From Gordonia hirsuta DSM 44140 = NBRC 16056 (lineage in GTDB: Bacteria; Actinomycetota; Actinomycetes; Mycobacteriales; Mycobacteriaceae), in NCBI RefSeq assembly GCF_000333015.1, contig NZ_BANT01000008.1, positions 62,001 through 126,000 on the forward strand: DNA of 64,000 nt, read 5' to 3'. Under the pieces are notes generated by a model. It saw nothing but the letters and a program-made list of their open reading frames with translations. It made no database searches and was not told where the DNA came from. This document shows, one piece after another, positions 40,269-49,828 of this stretch (its first letter is position 1; each line of letters starts with the position of its first letter). A program made the position numbers and the translations under genes.

Positions 40269-40751
40269 ATGAGTGCGTCCGCCGTTTACGACGCCGAACA
40301 CCTGTGGTCAGTCCTGCTCGATCGCGGCGGTCCGGTCGATTTCCACGGATCACTGCTGTATCTGCCGGTGCAGAAACGGTTCGCCGATATCGCGGCGGTG
40401 CAGCGCTACGCCGATCAGGTGCTGGCCCTGCCGGCCGTGCGCGAACGCTATCCGCTGGCCGGTCCCGTCCGGGTGCGGGAGCGGCGCGGACAGCAGCGCG
40501 CCCACTACGAGCCGGCGACCGCCACGATCGCCGTGCCGATGCAGAACAGAGCCTTCGGCCGCGAGAGCACCGTGCTGCACGAACTGGCGCACCATCTGTC
40601 GGTCAGCGCCGGTCTGGCCCCGACCGCGACGGGCACCCGCTGGCACGGCCTGCAGTTCCGCGAGGCAATGCTGTATCTGGTCGAGCTGGTCCTCGGCGAA
40701 GCGGCGGCACTGGTCCTGCGCGCGGGCTACCACTCATCGGGCGTGCGCTAG
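40269..40751 (+). CDS. TIGR04338-type zinc metallohydrolase of mycolata
   Basis: A 160-residue soluble protein with the zinc-metallopeptidase motif HELAHHL (His104, Glu105, His108). The segments RVRERRGQQRAHYEPATATIAVP and HGLQFREAMLYLVELVLG resemble a family of uncharacterised metallohydrolases restricted to mycobacteria and relatives. It has no signal peptide. The function is unknown. It stands alone, divergent from the monooxygenase gene. Confidence 0.75.
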   Translation: MSASAVYDAEHLWSVLLDRGGPVDFHGSLLYLPVQKRFADIAAVQRYADQVLALPAVRERYPLAGPVRVRERRGQQRAHYEPATATIAVPMQNRAFGRESTVLHELAHHLSVSAGLAPTATGTRWHGLQFREAMLYLVELVLGEAAALVLRAGYHSSGVR

Positions 40752-40833
40752 TTCTGTCTCTCGCCCAGCCGTGCCCCCGCGCGGCTTCTGCCGGGAGCCG
40801 TCCGCCGGTGCTGCCGACGCCGGCGCCGCCGGT

Positions 40834-42426
40834 TCAGCCCTGGTCGCCGGCGGCCAGATCGGCGTGCGTGTCGCGCAGCCGGCGTTTGAGGATCTTGCCG
40901 CTCGGATTCTTCGGCAGACTATCGGCCAAGACGACGTACTTGGGCGCTTTGTAGCCGGCCAGACGCGTGCGCGCATGCTCAACGATGTCGTCGGCGCTCA
41001 GCTGCACACCGTCTTTCGGCACGACGACCGCGGCGACGGCCTCCACCCAGCGCGGATGGCTGATTCCGAAGACCGAGACCTCTGCGACACCCGGATGCCC
41101 GTAGATCGCTTCTTCCACTTCCCGGCTGGCGACGTTCTCGCCGCCGGTCTTGATCATGTCCTTCTTGCGGTCGACCACGTACAAGCGACCCTGCTCGTCG
41201 AAGTAGCCCAGATCGCCGGAATGGAACCAGCCGCCGGTGAACGCCTCGGCGGTCTTGTCCGGATCGTTGTAGTAGCCCAGGGTGGCGTGCGGGCTGCGGT
41301 GCACGATCTCCCCGACCGACCCGGCCGGGACCGGCACGTTTTCGTCGTCGACGATCCGGACCTCGACGTTGAGCGCGGGCCGGCCGGCCGAACCGGGCGC
41401 CGGCAGCTGTTCGTCCGGTCCGAGGATGGTCGCGACCGGGGACATCTCGGTCTGGCCGTAGAAGTTCCACAACTGCACCTGCGGCAGCCGCTCGCAGATC
41501 TCCTTGAGGATCTCCACCGGCATGGCCGAGGCACCGTAGTAGCCCTTGCGCAGACTCGACAGGTCCGTGGTCTGGAAATCCGGATGCCGCAGCAGCGCGA
41601 TCCAGACCGTCGGGGGTGCGAAGAACTTGGTGACCTTGCGCTCGGCGATGGTGCGCAGCACGGTCGCCGGATCCGGGCTGGGCAGCAGGATGCTGGAGGC
41701 GCCCAGGTAGACGTCGGTGCCAAGGAAGCAGTCCAGCTGTGCGCAGTGGTACATGGGCAGGGTGTGCAGTTCCACGTCGTCGGCCGACATCGACCCGTCG
41801 ATCGCACAGGAGACGTACTGCCACATCAGCGAGCGGCTCGACAGCAGCACCCCCTTCGGGCGCGATTCGGTACCGGAGGTGAACATCATCCGCACCGGGT
41901 CGTCGTCGGCCACCGGTACGTCGACCGAGGCGCCCCGGTAATCCAGCCACTGCGTCAGATCGGTCCACCCCTGCGGCACCGGGGCGTCGGCGGCCCGGAT
42001 GATCACCCGCTGGGTGACCGTCGCGCCGGTCGCGGCGGCCAGTGCCTGCTCGGCGGTGGGCACCAGGGACTCTTCGACCACGAACCCGCCGGCCCCACTG
42101 AAGTCGAGGATGTAGGCGATCTCCTCGGCGCCCAGCATGAAGTTGATCGGCACCAGAATCACTCCGGCCCGCGCGGCGGCGAAGTTGAGGACCGCGAACT
42201 GCCAGCAGTTGCGGCTGAGCAGGGCGAGCCGGTCCCCCTTGACGAAACCGGCGTCCACCAGCGCCGCGGTGGTCCGCTCGATGCATGCGTCGAACTCGCC
42301 GAAGCTCAGCTGCACGTCACCGTCGGCGATGGCCATCTTGTCCGGCAGCCGCAGCGCGGTCCGGCGCGGCAGATCGCCGAGGGCATGCCGACGTGCGGAA
42401 GCCACAAGGGTCTTGGTCCCGGTCAT
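40834..42426 (-). CDS. Acyl-CoA synthetase (FadD-type AMP-dependent ligase)
   Basis: A 530-residue ANL-superfamily ligase that activates carboxylic acids as acyl-adenylates then CoA thioesters. Motifs in order: MFTSGTESRPKGV (P-loop), YHCAQLDCFLG, WNFYGQTEMSP (A5), GWFHSGDLGYFDEQG (A7), VVDRKKDMIKTGGENVASREVEE (A8) and the catalytic Lys in NPSGKILKR. The acid specificity is unknown; medium or long chains are likely given the FadD likeness. The ATG at 42426 follows AGGAGAGATCAG. It is transcribed alone on the minus strand. Confidence 0.9.
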   Translation of the reverse strand: MTGTKTLVASARRHALGDLPRRTALRLPDKMAIADGDVQLSFGEFDACIERTTAALVDAGFVKGDRLALLSRNCWQFAVLNFAAARAGVILVPINFMLGAEEIAYILDFSGAGGFVVEESLVPTAEQALAAATGATVTQRVIIRAADAPVPQGWTDLTQWLDYRGASVDVPVADDDPVRMMFTSGTESRPKGVLLSSRSLMWQYVSCAIDGSMSADDVELHTLPMYHCAQLDCFLGTDVYLGASSILLPSPDPATVLRTIAERKVTKFFAPPTVWIALLRHPDFQTTDLSSLRKGYYGASAMPVEILKEICERLPQVQLWNFYGQTEMSPVATILGPDEQLPAPGSAGRPALNVEVRIVDDENVPVPAGSVGEIVHRSPHATLGYYNDPDKTAEAFTGGWFHSGDLGYFDEQGRLYVVDRKKDMIKTGGENVASREVEEAIYGHPGVAEVSVFGISHPRWVEAVAAVVVPKDGVQLSADDIVEHARTRLAGYKAPKYVVLADSLPKNPSGKILKRRLRDTHADLAAGDQG

Positions 42427-42545
42427 CTGATCTCTCCTGCGGGCGTGGGCGGGCGGTGTCGACATCAGCGTGTCTGACCGCACCGGTCACGGGCAACGGC
42501 CAAGTCCGCACCCCACCCGTGCAAAGCTGCCGCCGTCGGCGGCCG

Positions 42546-43406
42546 TCACCGTTCCAGCGCTCCGCGGGCACCTCCGAGTTCGGGGTCCGCGCCGATCTTC
42601 GCGCGGCGCCCGGCTCTGTCGCCGGCCTGCCGGGCCGCCGAGGAGTAGCCGGCGCCCGCCCGGCTGGGCCGCCATGTCCCACGGGCGGTGGACTCGTGCC
42701 GGTAGAAGTCGGCGACCTCGAGTTCCTTGTTCCGCAGGGCCACTGCCGTCGAGGAGGAGAGCGCCTGGCCGCTGTCGGTCGGCTGTTCCCGGCCGGCCAC
42801 GGCCTGTTCCAGCTCGATCGCGGTGCGCCGCTGCTCGTCTCGGGCCTCCAGCAGCCGCTGACCGACCCGCTCGGCGAAGGCCGAATGGAAGTTCAGCCGC
42901 GCAGTGATCGGCGAGAGTGTCTTGGATTCGACCACCCGCCGCCGCCAGGGCCCGATATCGCGGGTGACCAGCTGCTGCGCCGTCTGCCCCTTGTAAGCCC
43001 CTGATTTCAGGTACGCATCGCTGGCGGCGACCATCTGCACCACCAGCGAGGCGTACAGCGCCTCGACGGTGTCCAGGTCCGATTCGAACCCGTAGGCAAT
43101 CACGTAGGTCGAATTCGAGGCGACGTCGCACGTCAGATCGTTGGCGCGGCCGATGTGGACGAACAGTTGCACATAGGTGCGCAGCCCCCGCTTTCCCGCC
43201 GGCCCGATGGTCACCTTCCGCGAGATCGGCGTGGAGCGCGTGCGCAGTGCCGGATCGTGCGACCGGGCCACGGCCAGATCGATCGACGACGCCGTCGCCA
43301 GCCGCTGGGCGGCAGCCAGAAAGGCCTCGGCTTCGTGCGGATTATCGGTGCCCTCAGCCTGCCGGAGCAGACCGCCGATCCGGGTCAGCAGCTTGTCGTC
43401 TCGCAT
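42546..43406 (-). CDS. DUF2786 domain-containing protein
   Basis: About 286 residues. The N-terminal DUF2786 segment reads KLLTRIGGLLRQAEGTDNPHEAEAFLAAAQRLAT, a pattern found in many actinobacterial proteins of unknown function. A middle region (VQLFVHIGRANDLTCDV) and a charged, probably helical end follow. Some proteins with this domain associate with phage or restriction contexts, but nothing nearby supports that. The ATG at 43406 puts the domain at the N terminus. Confidence 0.78.
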   Translation of the reverse strand: MRDDKLLTRIGGLLRQAEGTDNPHEAEAFLAAAQRLATASSIDLAVARSHDPALRTRSTPISRKVTIGPAGKRGLRTYVQLFVHIGRANDLTCDVASNSTYVIAYGFESDLDTVEALYASLVVQMVAASDAYLKSGAYKGQTAQQLVTRDIGPWRRRVVESKTLSPITARLNFHSAFAERVGQRLLEARDEQRRTAIELEQAVAGREQPTDSGQALSSSTAVALRNKELEVADFYRHESTARGTWRPSRAGAGYSSAARQAGDRAGRRAKIGADPELGGARGALER

Positions 43407-43502
43407 GCCCCCACGGTAGCGATCGGCCGGCGCCGGCCCGCACCGGCGATCCACAGCCCCTGCGCCCGTCGCGACCGTTGTCCACAGCCGCCCGCGGAGT
43501 CC

Positions 43503-44459
43503 TCACAGACCGAACCGGGCCTGCATCTCCTTGAGCGTGTCGGCCGAGCGGCGCAGTCCGGCCAATTCGTCGGCCGACATCGCGATCGGCAGCCGTGGGC
43601 CGGCGCCGGCGGCGTCGACCAGGGTGGGCAGCGACAGACACACATCGCTGATGCCGTGGAAGTCCTCCTCGATCAGCGAGGAGACCGGCAGCACGCGATG
43701 CTCGTTGTTCACGATCGCCTCGGCGATCCGCGCAGTGGCCAGACCGATCGCGTAATTGGTGGCGCCCTTGCCCTCGATGATCCGGTAGGCCGCCTGGACC
43801 ACCTCCTGCTTGATGGTGGCCCGGGCGGCGGCGTCGAGCAGACGGCCCCCGTCGAGGGGTTCCCAGTCCAGCAGCGGTACGCCCCCGATGCTGGCCGAGC
43901 TCCACAGCGGGATCTCCGAGTCTCCGTGCTCGCCGGCGATGTAGGCGTGCACGTTCTGCACCGCCACCCCGCAGTGTTCGGAGACCAGGAACCGCAACCG
44001 CGAGGAATCCAGCACGGTGCCCGAGCCGAAGAGCTGATTGCGCGGCAGTCCGGTGATCTTGCCGGCCGCGTAGGTGATCACGTCGACGGGGTTGGTGACC
44101 ATCACGTACCGGGCGGCCGGTGCGACCTCGACGATCGGCGGCAGCGCCGTGCGGACCAGCTCGATGGTGGCCTCGGCCAGTTCCAGGCGCGTCTGGCCCG
44201 GACGCTGTTTGGCCCCGGCGGTGAAGATCACCACATCCGAGTCCGCGCAGACGGCTGGGTCCGAAGACCCGATCACCTCGGCGCGCGGGACGAACTCCAG
44301 CCCGTGCGACAGATCGAGCACCTCGGCCAGGACTTTGTCGGCGTTGATGTCCATTAGCGCCACCGTGCGCGCCACGCCGCGGATCAACGCCGCATAGGCG
44401 ATGGAGGTGCCGACCGCGCCCGCACCGATGATGCTGATCTTTCGTCCCGGAGACTGCAT
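43503..44459 (-). CDS. ldh: L-lactate dehydrogenase
   Basis: A 318-residue NAD-dependent enzyme interconverting pyruvate and L-lactate. It has the Rossmann motif GAGAVG, the substrate-specificity loop AGAKQRPGQTR with Gln and Arg in the positions that distinguish LDH from malate dehydrogenase, the substrate Arg in LDSSRLR, and the catalytic His in GEHGDSE. Length is normal for the family. The transcript stands alone between the DUF2786 gene and rplA. A Q-versus-R check at the specificity position favours lactate. Confidence 0.92.
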   Translation of the reverse strand: MQSPGRKISIIGAGAVGTSIAYAALIRGVARTVALMDINADKVLAEVLDLSHGLEFVPRAEVIGSSDPAVCADSDVVIFTAGAKQRPGQTRLELAEATIELVRTALPPIVEVAPAARYVMVTNPVDVITYAAGKITGLPRNQLFGSGTVLDSSRLRFLVSEHCGVAVQNVHAYIAGEHGDSEIPLWSSASIGGVPLLDWEPLDGGRLLDAAARATIKQEVVQAAYRIIEGKGATNYAIGLATARIAEAIVNNEHRVLPVSSLIEEDFHGISDVCLSLPTLVDAAGAGPRLPIAMSADELAGLRRSADTLKEMQARFGL

Positions 44460-44550
44460 GGCTCAACGCTAACGCGGGGTGAGCCCGTGCGGATGCGCTC
44501 TGTGCCGATCGGTCGGCACCGCACCGCCGGTGCCGACCCGGGAAAGCAGC

Positions 44551-44585
44551 GAGCCCCGTCACCGCGGTGTGCGATGACGGGGCTC
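44551..44585 (-). terminator. Terminator after rplA
   Basis: GAGCCCCGTCA (44551-44561) pairs with TGACGGGGCTC (44575-44585), an 11-bp stem with a 13-nt loop. It begins about 30 nt after the rplA stop codon on the minus strand. Confidence 0.7.
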
Positions 44586-44616
44586 GGCTCAGCGACGGCC
44601 GGTGCCGCCGGAACGA

Positions 44617-45333
44617 TCAGGCCTGCGCGGCTTCGGTGAAGTTGCGCGAGACCGACGGGTCGACCGGGATGCCCGGGCCGGTGTTGGTCGAGACGGTGAT
44701 CTTCTTCAGGTAGCGGCCCTTGGCTGCGGCCGGCTTGGCCCGCATGATCTCGTCGTAGGCGGCGCCGTAGTTCTCGGCCAGCTGATCCGGCGTGAACGAG
44801 GCCTTGCCGATGACGAAGTGCAGGTTCGCTGCCTTGTCGACACGGAAGTTGATCTTGCCGCCCTTGATGTCGTTGACGGCCTTGGTCACATCCGGGGTGA
44901 CGGTGCCGGTCTTCGGGTTCGGCATCAGGCCGCGTGGGCCCAGGACACGAGCGATCCGGCCGACCTTGGCCATCTGATCGGGGGTGGCGATGGCGGCATC
45001 GAAGTCGAGCCAGCCGCCCTGGATCTTCTCGATCAGGTCCTCGGCGCCCACCGCGTCGGCACCGGCGGCCTCGGCCTCGGCGGCCTTGTCGCCGACGGCG
45101 AAGACGATGACGCGGGCGGTCTTACCGGTGCCGTTGGGCAGGCTGACGGTGCCGCGCACCATCTGATCGGCCTTGCGCGGGTCCACCCCGAGGCGGACGG
45201 CGACCTCGACGGTCGCGTCGGTGTTCTTCGAGGAGGTCTCCTTCGCGAGCGTCACAGCCTCCAGCGGGCTGTACAGGTTGTCGCGGTCGATCTTCTCGGC
45301 AGCGGCCAAATAGGCCTTGCTCTTCTTGCTCAT
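44617..45333 (-). CDS. rplA: 50S ribosomal protein L1
   Basis: A 238-residue protein that binds 23S rRNA at the L1 stalk and, in other bacteria, represses its own operon. Family segments include [38 protein letters not shown] and the signature [17 protein letters not shown]-like [16 protein letters not shown]. The ATG at 45333 follows AAGAAGGAAC. It follows rplK in the standard order. Confidence 0.98.
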   Translation of the reverse strand: MSKKSKAYLAAAEKIDRDNLYSPLEAVTLAKETSSKNTDATVEVAVRLGVDPRKADQMVRGTVSLPNGTGKTARVIVFAVGDKAAEAEAAGADAVGAEDLIEKIQGGWLDFDAAIATPDQMAKVGRIARVLGPRGLMPNPKTGTVTPDVTKAVNDIKGGKINFRVDKAANLHFVIGKASFTPDQLAENYGAAYDEIMRAKPAAAKGRYLKKITVSTNTGPGIPVDPSVSRNFTEAAQA

Positions 45334-45350
45334 CTGCTCTGTTCCTTCTT

Positions 45351-45370
45351 CGCGATCGGTCCCGATCGCG
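45351..45370 (-). promoter_or_regulatory. Hairpin in the rplA leader
   Basis: CGCGATCGG-tc-CCGATCGCG can form an 8-9 bp stem directly upstream of the rplA ribosome binding site. It could serve as an L1 target or translation modulator. This is a suggestion from position only. Confidence 0.35.
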
Positions 45371-45475
45371 GGTTAGTGGTAATTGGGCCGAGCGCGGCCC
45401 TCCCACGGGTTGGGGTGACGCTGTGACGGGCCCGTCCGGTCAGGGCCGGAGCGACTCGTCGGTGCGGTCCGGGGG

Positions 45476-45910
45476 TCAGCCCTCGACGGTGATACCCATC
45501 GAACGCGCGGTGCCGGCGATGATCTTCGCCGCGGCGTCGACGTCGTTGGCACTCAGGCCCTCGGCCTTGGTCTGGGCGATCTCCCGGACCTGGTCCATGG
45601 TGACCTTGCCGACCTTGTTCAGGTGCGGCTCGCCGGAGCCCTTCTGAATGCCTGCGGCCTTCAGCAGCAGCTTGGCGGCGGGCGGAGTCTTCAGCTGGAA
45701 GTCGAACGAGCGGTCTTCGTACACGAAGATCTCGACCGGGATGACGTTGCCGCGCTGCGATTCGGTCGCCGCGTTGTACGCCTTGCAGAACTCCATGATG
45801 TTCACGCCGTGCTGACCGAGCGCCGGACCCACGGGCGGTGCCGGGTTGGCCTGGCCCGCCTGGATCTGGAGCTTGATGATCCCGGCGATCTTCTTCTTCT
45901 TGGGAGGCAT
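45476..45910 (-). CDS. rplK: 50S ribosomal protein L11
   Basis: A 144-residue GTPase-centre protein. The N-terminal [26 protein letters not shown] and C-terminal rRNA-binding [31 protein letters not shown] segments are fully conserved. It lies between nusG and rplA in the standard gene order. Confidence 0.98.
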
Positions 45911-46025
45911 CTCTCTTGTCCTTTTTCTTCACAATCCGCGCACGCTGGATACGCGGAAGTCTCTATGGGGGGGCGGCGCGGGGCCGCCGTCGATCCCTGG
46001 TGTGACCGGGACCGGCGCGGGAAGC

Positions 46026-46853
46026 CTAGAGCTTCTCGACCTGGTTGAAGCCCAGCTCGACCGGGGTCTCGCGACCGAAGATCGACACCAGCACCTTGAC
46101 CTTGCGCTGTTCGGTGTTGATCTCGCTGATCGAGGCGGGCAGGGTGGCGAACGGGCCGTCCATGACGGTGACCGATTCGCCGATCTCGAAGTCGACCTCG
46201 ACCAGGTTCGCTGCCGCAGTCGCGGCCGCTTCCACGCTGTCGCCGCCGGCGGCGGCAGCAGCGGCCTTCTCCGCCTTGCGGACCTCCGAACGCGGGATCA
46301 GGAACTGCAGCACCTCCTTGAGCGACAACGACGTCGGGTCGGTGTTGTTCATGCTCAGGAATCCGGTGACCCCCGGGGTGTGGCGCACCACGCCCCAGGA
46401 TTCGTCGTTGAGCTCCATGCGCACCAGGATGTAGCCGGGCAAGACCTTGCGGCTGACCTTCTTGGGCTGGCCGTTCTTGATCTCGGTGACCTCTTCGGCC
46501 GGCACGACGACCTCGAAGATGTACTCGTCCACGTCCAGGTTCTGCACGCGGGTCTCGAGGTTGGCCTTCACCTTGTTCTCGTACCCGGCGTAGGAGTGGA
46601 TCACGTACCAGTCGCCCGGCTGGCGGCGCAGCTCACGCTTCTTGGCCGCGATGGGGTCTTCTTCCTCGGCCGCCTGTCCCTCGGCGGCCTCGCCCTCGGC
46701 GGCGTCGGTCTCGGCCGCGTCGGTCTCGGCGACCTTGCCCTCGGCGGCGGGAGCGTCGGCGGACGATGAATCCGCGACGTCGGTCTCGGTCACAGCCTCC
46801 ACCGTCGCCTCACCGGTCTCCGGCGATTCGATCTCGTTCTCCGGGGTGCTCAT
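46026..46853 (-). CDS. nusG: Transcription termination/antitermination protein NusG
   Basis: A 275-residue NusG. The NGN domain runs from [21 protein letters not shown] to [10 protein letters not shown] (about 90-185), and the C-terminal KOW domain is [21 protein letters not shown]. The first 80 residues are an acidic Ala/Glu/Asp-rich extension with degenerate AETDAAE repeats, longer than in M. tuberculosis NusG (238 residues). It lies downstream of secE and upstream of rplK. Confidence 0.97.
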   Translation of the reverse strand: MSTPENEIESPETGEATVEAVTETDVADSSSADAPAAEGKVAETDAAETDAAEGEAAEGQAAEEEDPIAAKKRELRRQPGDWYVIHSYAGYENKVKANLETRVQNLDVDEYIFEVVVPAEEVTEIKNGQPKKVSRKVLPGYILVRMELNDESWGVVRHTPGVTGFLSMNNTDPTSLSLKEVLQFLIPRSEVRKAEKAAAAAAGGDSVEAAATAAANLVEVDFEIGESVTVMDGPFATLPASISEINTEQRKVKVLVSIFGRETPVELGFNQVEKL

Positions 46854-46926
46854 GGGCGCCCACGCTCCTTCATTGCCACGTTCTCGTTACTTGCTTGGTA
46901 CCCGGGTCGTACCGGGCCCGTCCCGG

Positions 46927-47391
46927 TCAGCCGAACACCAACAGCGTCAGCTTCGCGAATCCGATGTCCAGGCCGAAGATGACCGCGGTCACCAGGGCCA
47001 CGAAGATCAGCACACCGATGCTGTAGACGATCATCTCCCGGCGCGTCGGCCAGATGACCTTCTTCAGCTCGGTGACGACCTGCTTGAGGAAGATCCAGAC
47101 CCGCAGGAACGGGTTGCGGGTGGTCTCGGTGCCTTCTTCGGCGGCGACGTCGACCACACCGGCCTTGCCGGGCAGCGACTCGCCAGAAGCGGTACGACGC
47201 TCCCGGGCCCGACGCTTGCCCGAAGGCTTCATCTCGTCGGCTTCGATGACGTCGACGTCGATCCCGGTGTCGTCGCCGGTCGTGCGCTCAGCGTCACCGT
47301 CCGGAGCCTTGCGATCGCGCTTGGCCACCTGTTCACCGATCCCTTCGTCTACGTCGACCCCCGGTTGCCGGGGACGGTCCCGGGGAAACAT
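46927..47391 (-). CDS. secE: Preprotein translocase subunit SecE
   Basis: A 154-residue SecE with a long charged cytoplasmic N-terminal part and one C-terminal membrane helix (MIVYSIGVLIFVALVTAVIFG) after the conserved VVTELKKVIWPTRREM motif. M. tuberculosis SecE has about the same length and architecture. The ATG at 47391 lies after GGGGAAGC and just downstream of tRNA-Trp. An internal GTG at 47328 is an alternative start; any start farther upstream would cross the tRNA. Confidence 0.93.
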   Translation of the reverse strand: MFPRDRPRQPGVDVDEGIGEQVAKRDRKAPDGDAERTTGDDTGIDVDVIEADEMKPSGKRRARERRTASGESLPGKAGVVDVAAEEGTETTRNPFLRVWIFLKQVVTELKKVIWPTRREMIVYSIGVLIFVALVTAVIFGLDIGFAKLTLLVFG

Positions 47392-47416
47392 GCATGCTTC
47401 CCCGGGACGTCGGGTG

Positions 47417-47489
<73 letters not shown>

Positions 47490-47717
47490 CTGCGCCGGCC
47501 GTACGGCCGACACCGCGCCGGTCCTGCGACCGGCACCCCGCCGATCTGCCGACCGGCGTGGGTCCGAGCCTAACAAGACCAACGCGCCACCCTTTGGGCG
47601 GCGCGTCAAGTCTAGGTAAAGCCTGGACTTTCCTAGTGTAGAGCAACCGGGGCCTGGCCCCCAAACCGGCCGGATCGCCCCTGCTCTACCGGATCTGTGC
47701 CGGAGCAGCCGCGAGAG

Positions 47718-48812
47718 TCAGTTGAACTGCACGACGACGGTCGCGCGTCCGAAGATCTTGCGGTCGCCCTGTTTGGCGGTCAGCGCGATGGTGCCGCGGC
47801 GGGTCTGCGGATCCAGGGACTTGACCTTGCCGGTGAAGTCGACGGCCGCACTGTCGTCGGCCGGGACGTAGACCGGGCTGGTGAACCGCACGTTGTACTC
47901 GCAGAACGCCGCCGGATCACCGATGAACTCCGAGACGTACGTGGCGCCCAGTCCCATGGTCTGCATGCCGTGCACCACCACGTCCTCCATCCCGCCGGCG
48001 GCGGCGATGACGTGGTCGGAGAAGTGAATCGGGTTCGGGTCGCCGGCGATCCCAGCGTAGTTCGCCAGGTTTCCACGGCTGACCAGGAAGGTCTTGGGCG
48101 GCAGTTCCTGCCCGACCGACAGGGTGTCGAAGTCGATCGCACCGTAGGCGCCGGGCCGCTCGGCCGGATCGGCGCCCCGATACAGGCCGCCCTCCCGATG
48201 GACCGTCTTCCCGGGATCACCGATGGTGTCGACCTTCATCATCACGTGGTCGATGGACTCTGCGAGTTCGGCGGGCACCTTCAGGCCGGGCCGGGCCGCG
48301 ATCGAGGTGTAGGTGGTCATGATCGGCTCGTCGTACTGGTTGCAGATGATGTTCTTGGTCACCATCAGGTCCACCGTCTCCGGGCTGGTGATGTGCCGGA
48401 AGGAGTCCAGGGAGACATCGCAGATCAGCTGGTCGCCGACCTTCATCGGCTGGTGGTAGATCAGCCGCTGATCGGTCTGCATGATCTGCCACAGGTCATA
48501 GCCGGTGACGACCTCGTCGAACAGTTTGCGCTGGGCGATGATGCCCATCACCGAGACGAACGTCGGGTGGGCCACGAGGGTGTCGTGCCCGTACTCCTTG
48601 GCGCCGGCCTCGCTCCAGTGGGTCGGGTGCCCGTCCTGCACGGCCATCGCGTGCTTGCGGATCTCCTCGCGCCCGACCTCGTAGTAGTCGTCGACGGTGT
48701 AGTGATAGCCGACCACCGATGCGGTGTGCTCGGCGATCTGCTCGGGAGTCAGTTCCCCCGAACCGAGTACATCGAGTGAACTCTTCAAGGTCTCGTCGTT
48801 CAACTCCGCCAT
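47718..48812 (-). CDS. hadAB: Fused (3R)-hydroxyacyl-ACP dehydratase HadA/HadB
   Basis: A 364-residue double hotdog protein. The first half (AHPTFVSVMGIIAQ, YHQPMKVGDQLICDV) corresponds to HadA and the second half (FLVSRGNLANYAGIAGDPNPIHFSD) to HadB, with the hydratase-2 motif carrying the catalytic Asp and His. In M. tuberculosis hadA, hadB and hadC are separate genes between rpmG and tRNA-Trp (Rv0635-Rv0637), the same location as here. Here the two are one chain and no hadC follows. The ATG at 48812 follows AAGGAG. It should dehydrate beta-hydroxyacyl-ACP in FAS-II elongation for mycolic acids. Confidence 0.88.
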   Translation of the reverse strand: MAELNDETLKSSLDVLGSGELTPEQIAEHTASVVGYHYTVDDYYEVGREEIRKHAMAVQDGHPTHWSEAGAKEYGHDTLVAHPTFVSVMGIIAQRKLFDEVVTGYDLWQIMQTDQRLIYHQPMKVGDQLICDVSLDSFRHITSPETVDLMVTKNIICNQYDEPIMTTYTSIAARPGLKVPAELAESIDHVMMKVDTIGDPGKTVHREGGLYRGADPAERPGAYGAIDFDTLSVGQELPPKTFLVSRGNLANYAGIAGDPNPIHFSDHVIAAAGGMEDVVVHGMQTMGLGATYVSEFIGDPAAFCEYNVRFTSPVYVPADDSAAVDFTGKVKSLDPQTRRGTIALTAKQGDRKIFGRATVVVQFN

Positions 48813-48932
48813 TGCTCCATCTCCTTCACACCTGCGCCGGACGGCCGCTGGGCTGCAGCGGGGGCGATTCACGAACCGGCTCGTGGTTGGCAGAACCCGT
48901 CAGATTGTGCTCCTACGCAGGCCCCTGCGACA

Positions 48933-48974
48933 AATCGAGCGGGCCATCTCACAGTTGAGATGGCCCGCTCGATT
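48933..48974 (-). terminator. Terminator between rpmG and hadAB
   Basis: A perfect 19-bp stem (48933-48951 with 48956-48974) with the loop CAGT. It sits about 55 nt beyond the rpmG stop codon on the minus strand. Being perfectly symmetrical it could act in both directions. Confidence 0.8.
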
Positions 48975-49029
48975 GTGGTCCAGGTCCGCGATCGACCGCC
49001 GGAAGTCGGCGGAATCGCGGGGAGATCGC

Positions 49030-49197
49030 TTAGCGCGTCTCCTTGTGCGTCTGGTGGGTTCCGCAGTTCGGGCAGAACTTCTTGATCTCGAGGCGGTCGG
49101 GATCGTTCCGCCGGTTCTTCTTGGTGATGTAGTTACGGTGCTTGCACACCTCGCAGGCCAAGGTGATCTTCGGCCGCACGTCAGTTGAGGAAGCCAT
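49030..49197 (-). CDS. rpmG: 50S ribosomal protein L33
   Basis: A 55-residue ribosomal protein, short enough to be missed by gene finders with a length cut-off. It has two CxxC zinc pairs, [11 protein letters not shown] and [10 protein letters not shown], in the zinc-binding (C+) form, and the core segment [15 protein letters not shown]. The ATG at 49197 follows a purine-rich AAGGCAAGG site. It is the first protein gene of the had/sec region and lies downstream of tRNA-Met and tRNA-Thr on the same strand. Confidence 0.97.
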   Translation of the reverse strand: MASSTDVRPKITLACEVCKHRNYITKKNRRNDPDRLEIKKFCPNCGTHQTHKETR

Positions 49198-49311
49198 GTC
49201 CTTGCCTTCTTTCGCGTCTTACTCGTCGTTCTCGGCCGCCGCCCGGCCCGGAGGGGCGCACGTGCTGGAGCAGCCGAATTGCGGTCGGCCAGATTGTTCT
49301 CGGCCGGTCGG

Positions 49312-49385
49312 TAGCGGTGGGGGGACTCGATCCCCCGACCTCACGATTATGAGTCGTGCGCTCTAACCAGCTGAGCTACACCGCC
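49312..49385 (-). tRNA. trnM: tRNA-Met (anticodon CAT)
   Basis: A 74-nt cloverleaf. Acceptor GGCGGTG pairs with CACCGCT including one G-U pair; the anticodon loop is CTCATAA and the T arm GGGGGATCGAGTCCCCC is strong. It is an elongator-type or Ile2 tRNA by anticodon; the G-U first pair and lack of initiator features favour elongator Met. An Ile2 tRNA modified at C34 cannot be excluded. Confidence 0.9.
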
Positions 49386-49427
49386 CTGTCGATACGGCCG
49401 GCCCGGACGGACCGTTCGCACCAAGCG

Positions 49428-49500
49428 AGCCCCCTGACGGAATCGAACCGTCGACCTTTTCCTTACCATGGAAACGCTCTGCCGACTGAGCTAAGGGGGC
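49428..49500 (-). tRNA. trnT: tRNA-Thr (anticodon GGT)
   Basis: A 73-nt cloverleaf. Acceptor GCCCCCT pairs with AGGGGGC; anticodon arm TTTCC-ATGGTAA-GGAAA with GGT at positions 34-36; T arm with GGTTCGATTCC. It lies 42 nt upstream of tRNA-Met. Confidence 0.95.
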
Positions 49501-49615
49501 GTGTCCCTCCCGCACCCTGTCGGGTGTGGGCGAGAAGCCTTCACGAGATTACACAGACGCCTTCCAGTTGACCAAAACGCCTGGTCACACCGTCATGCGC
49601 TGCACTCTCACGTGG

Positions 49616-49696
49616 TGGCAGATGTAGGATTCGAACCTACGTAGCTTTCGCGACGGATTTACAATCCGCTCCCATTGGCCGCTCGGGCAATCTGCC
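49616..49696 (-). tRNA. trnY: tRNA-Tyr (anticodon GTA)
   Basis: An 81-nt type II tRNA with a long variable arm. Acceptor GGCAGAT pairs with ATCTGCC; the anticodon stem-loop is GGATT-GTA-AATCC; the variable arm CGTCGCGAAAGC and T loop GGTTCGAATCC are clear. It is the most upstream tRNA of the minus-strand cluster. Confidence 0.96.
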
Positions 49697-49828
49697 GGGT
49701 GTCACCGTTTCAGGCAACGGGAGACAGAATACAACGCTGAGCACGGTTCCGCACAAACCGGCTGCTCACAGCCGTTGCCTCACCGCCCTGGCGGGCCGGT
49801 GCGCCCGGCACCCGGTAGTCTGTGGCCC

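Noticed and set aside
40834-42426. FadD5 orthologue linked to the mce operon
   Set aside because: It is about 8 kb from the operon, on its own promoter, and its similarity to the FadD5 type is no more than that of a general acyl-CoA ligase.
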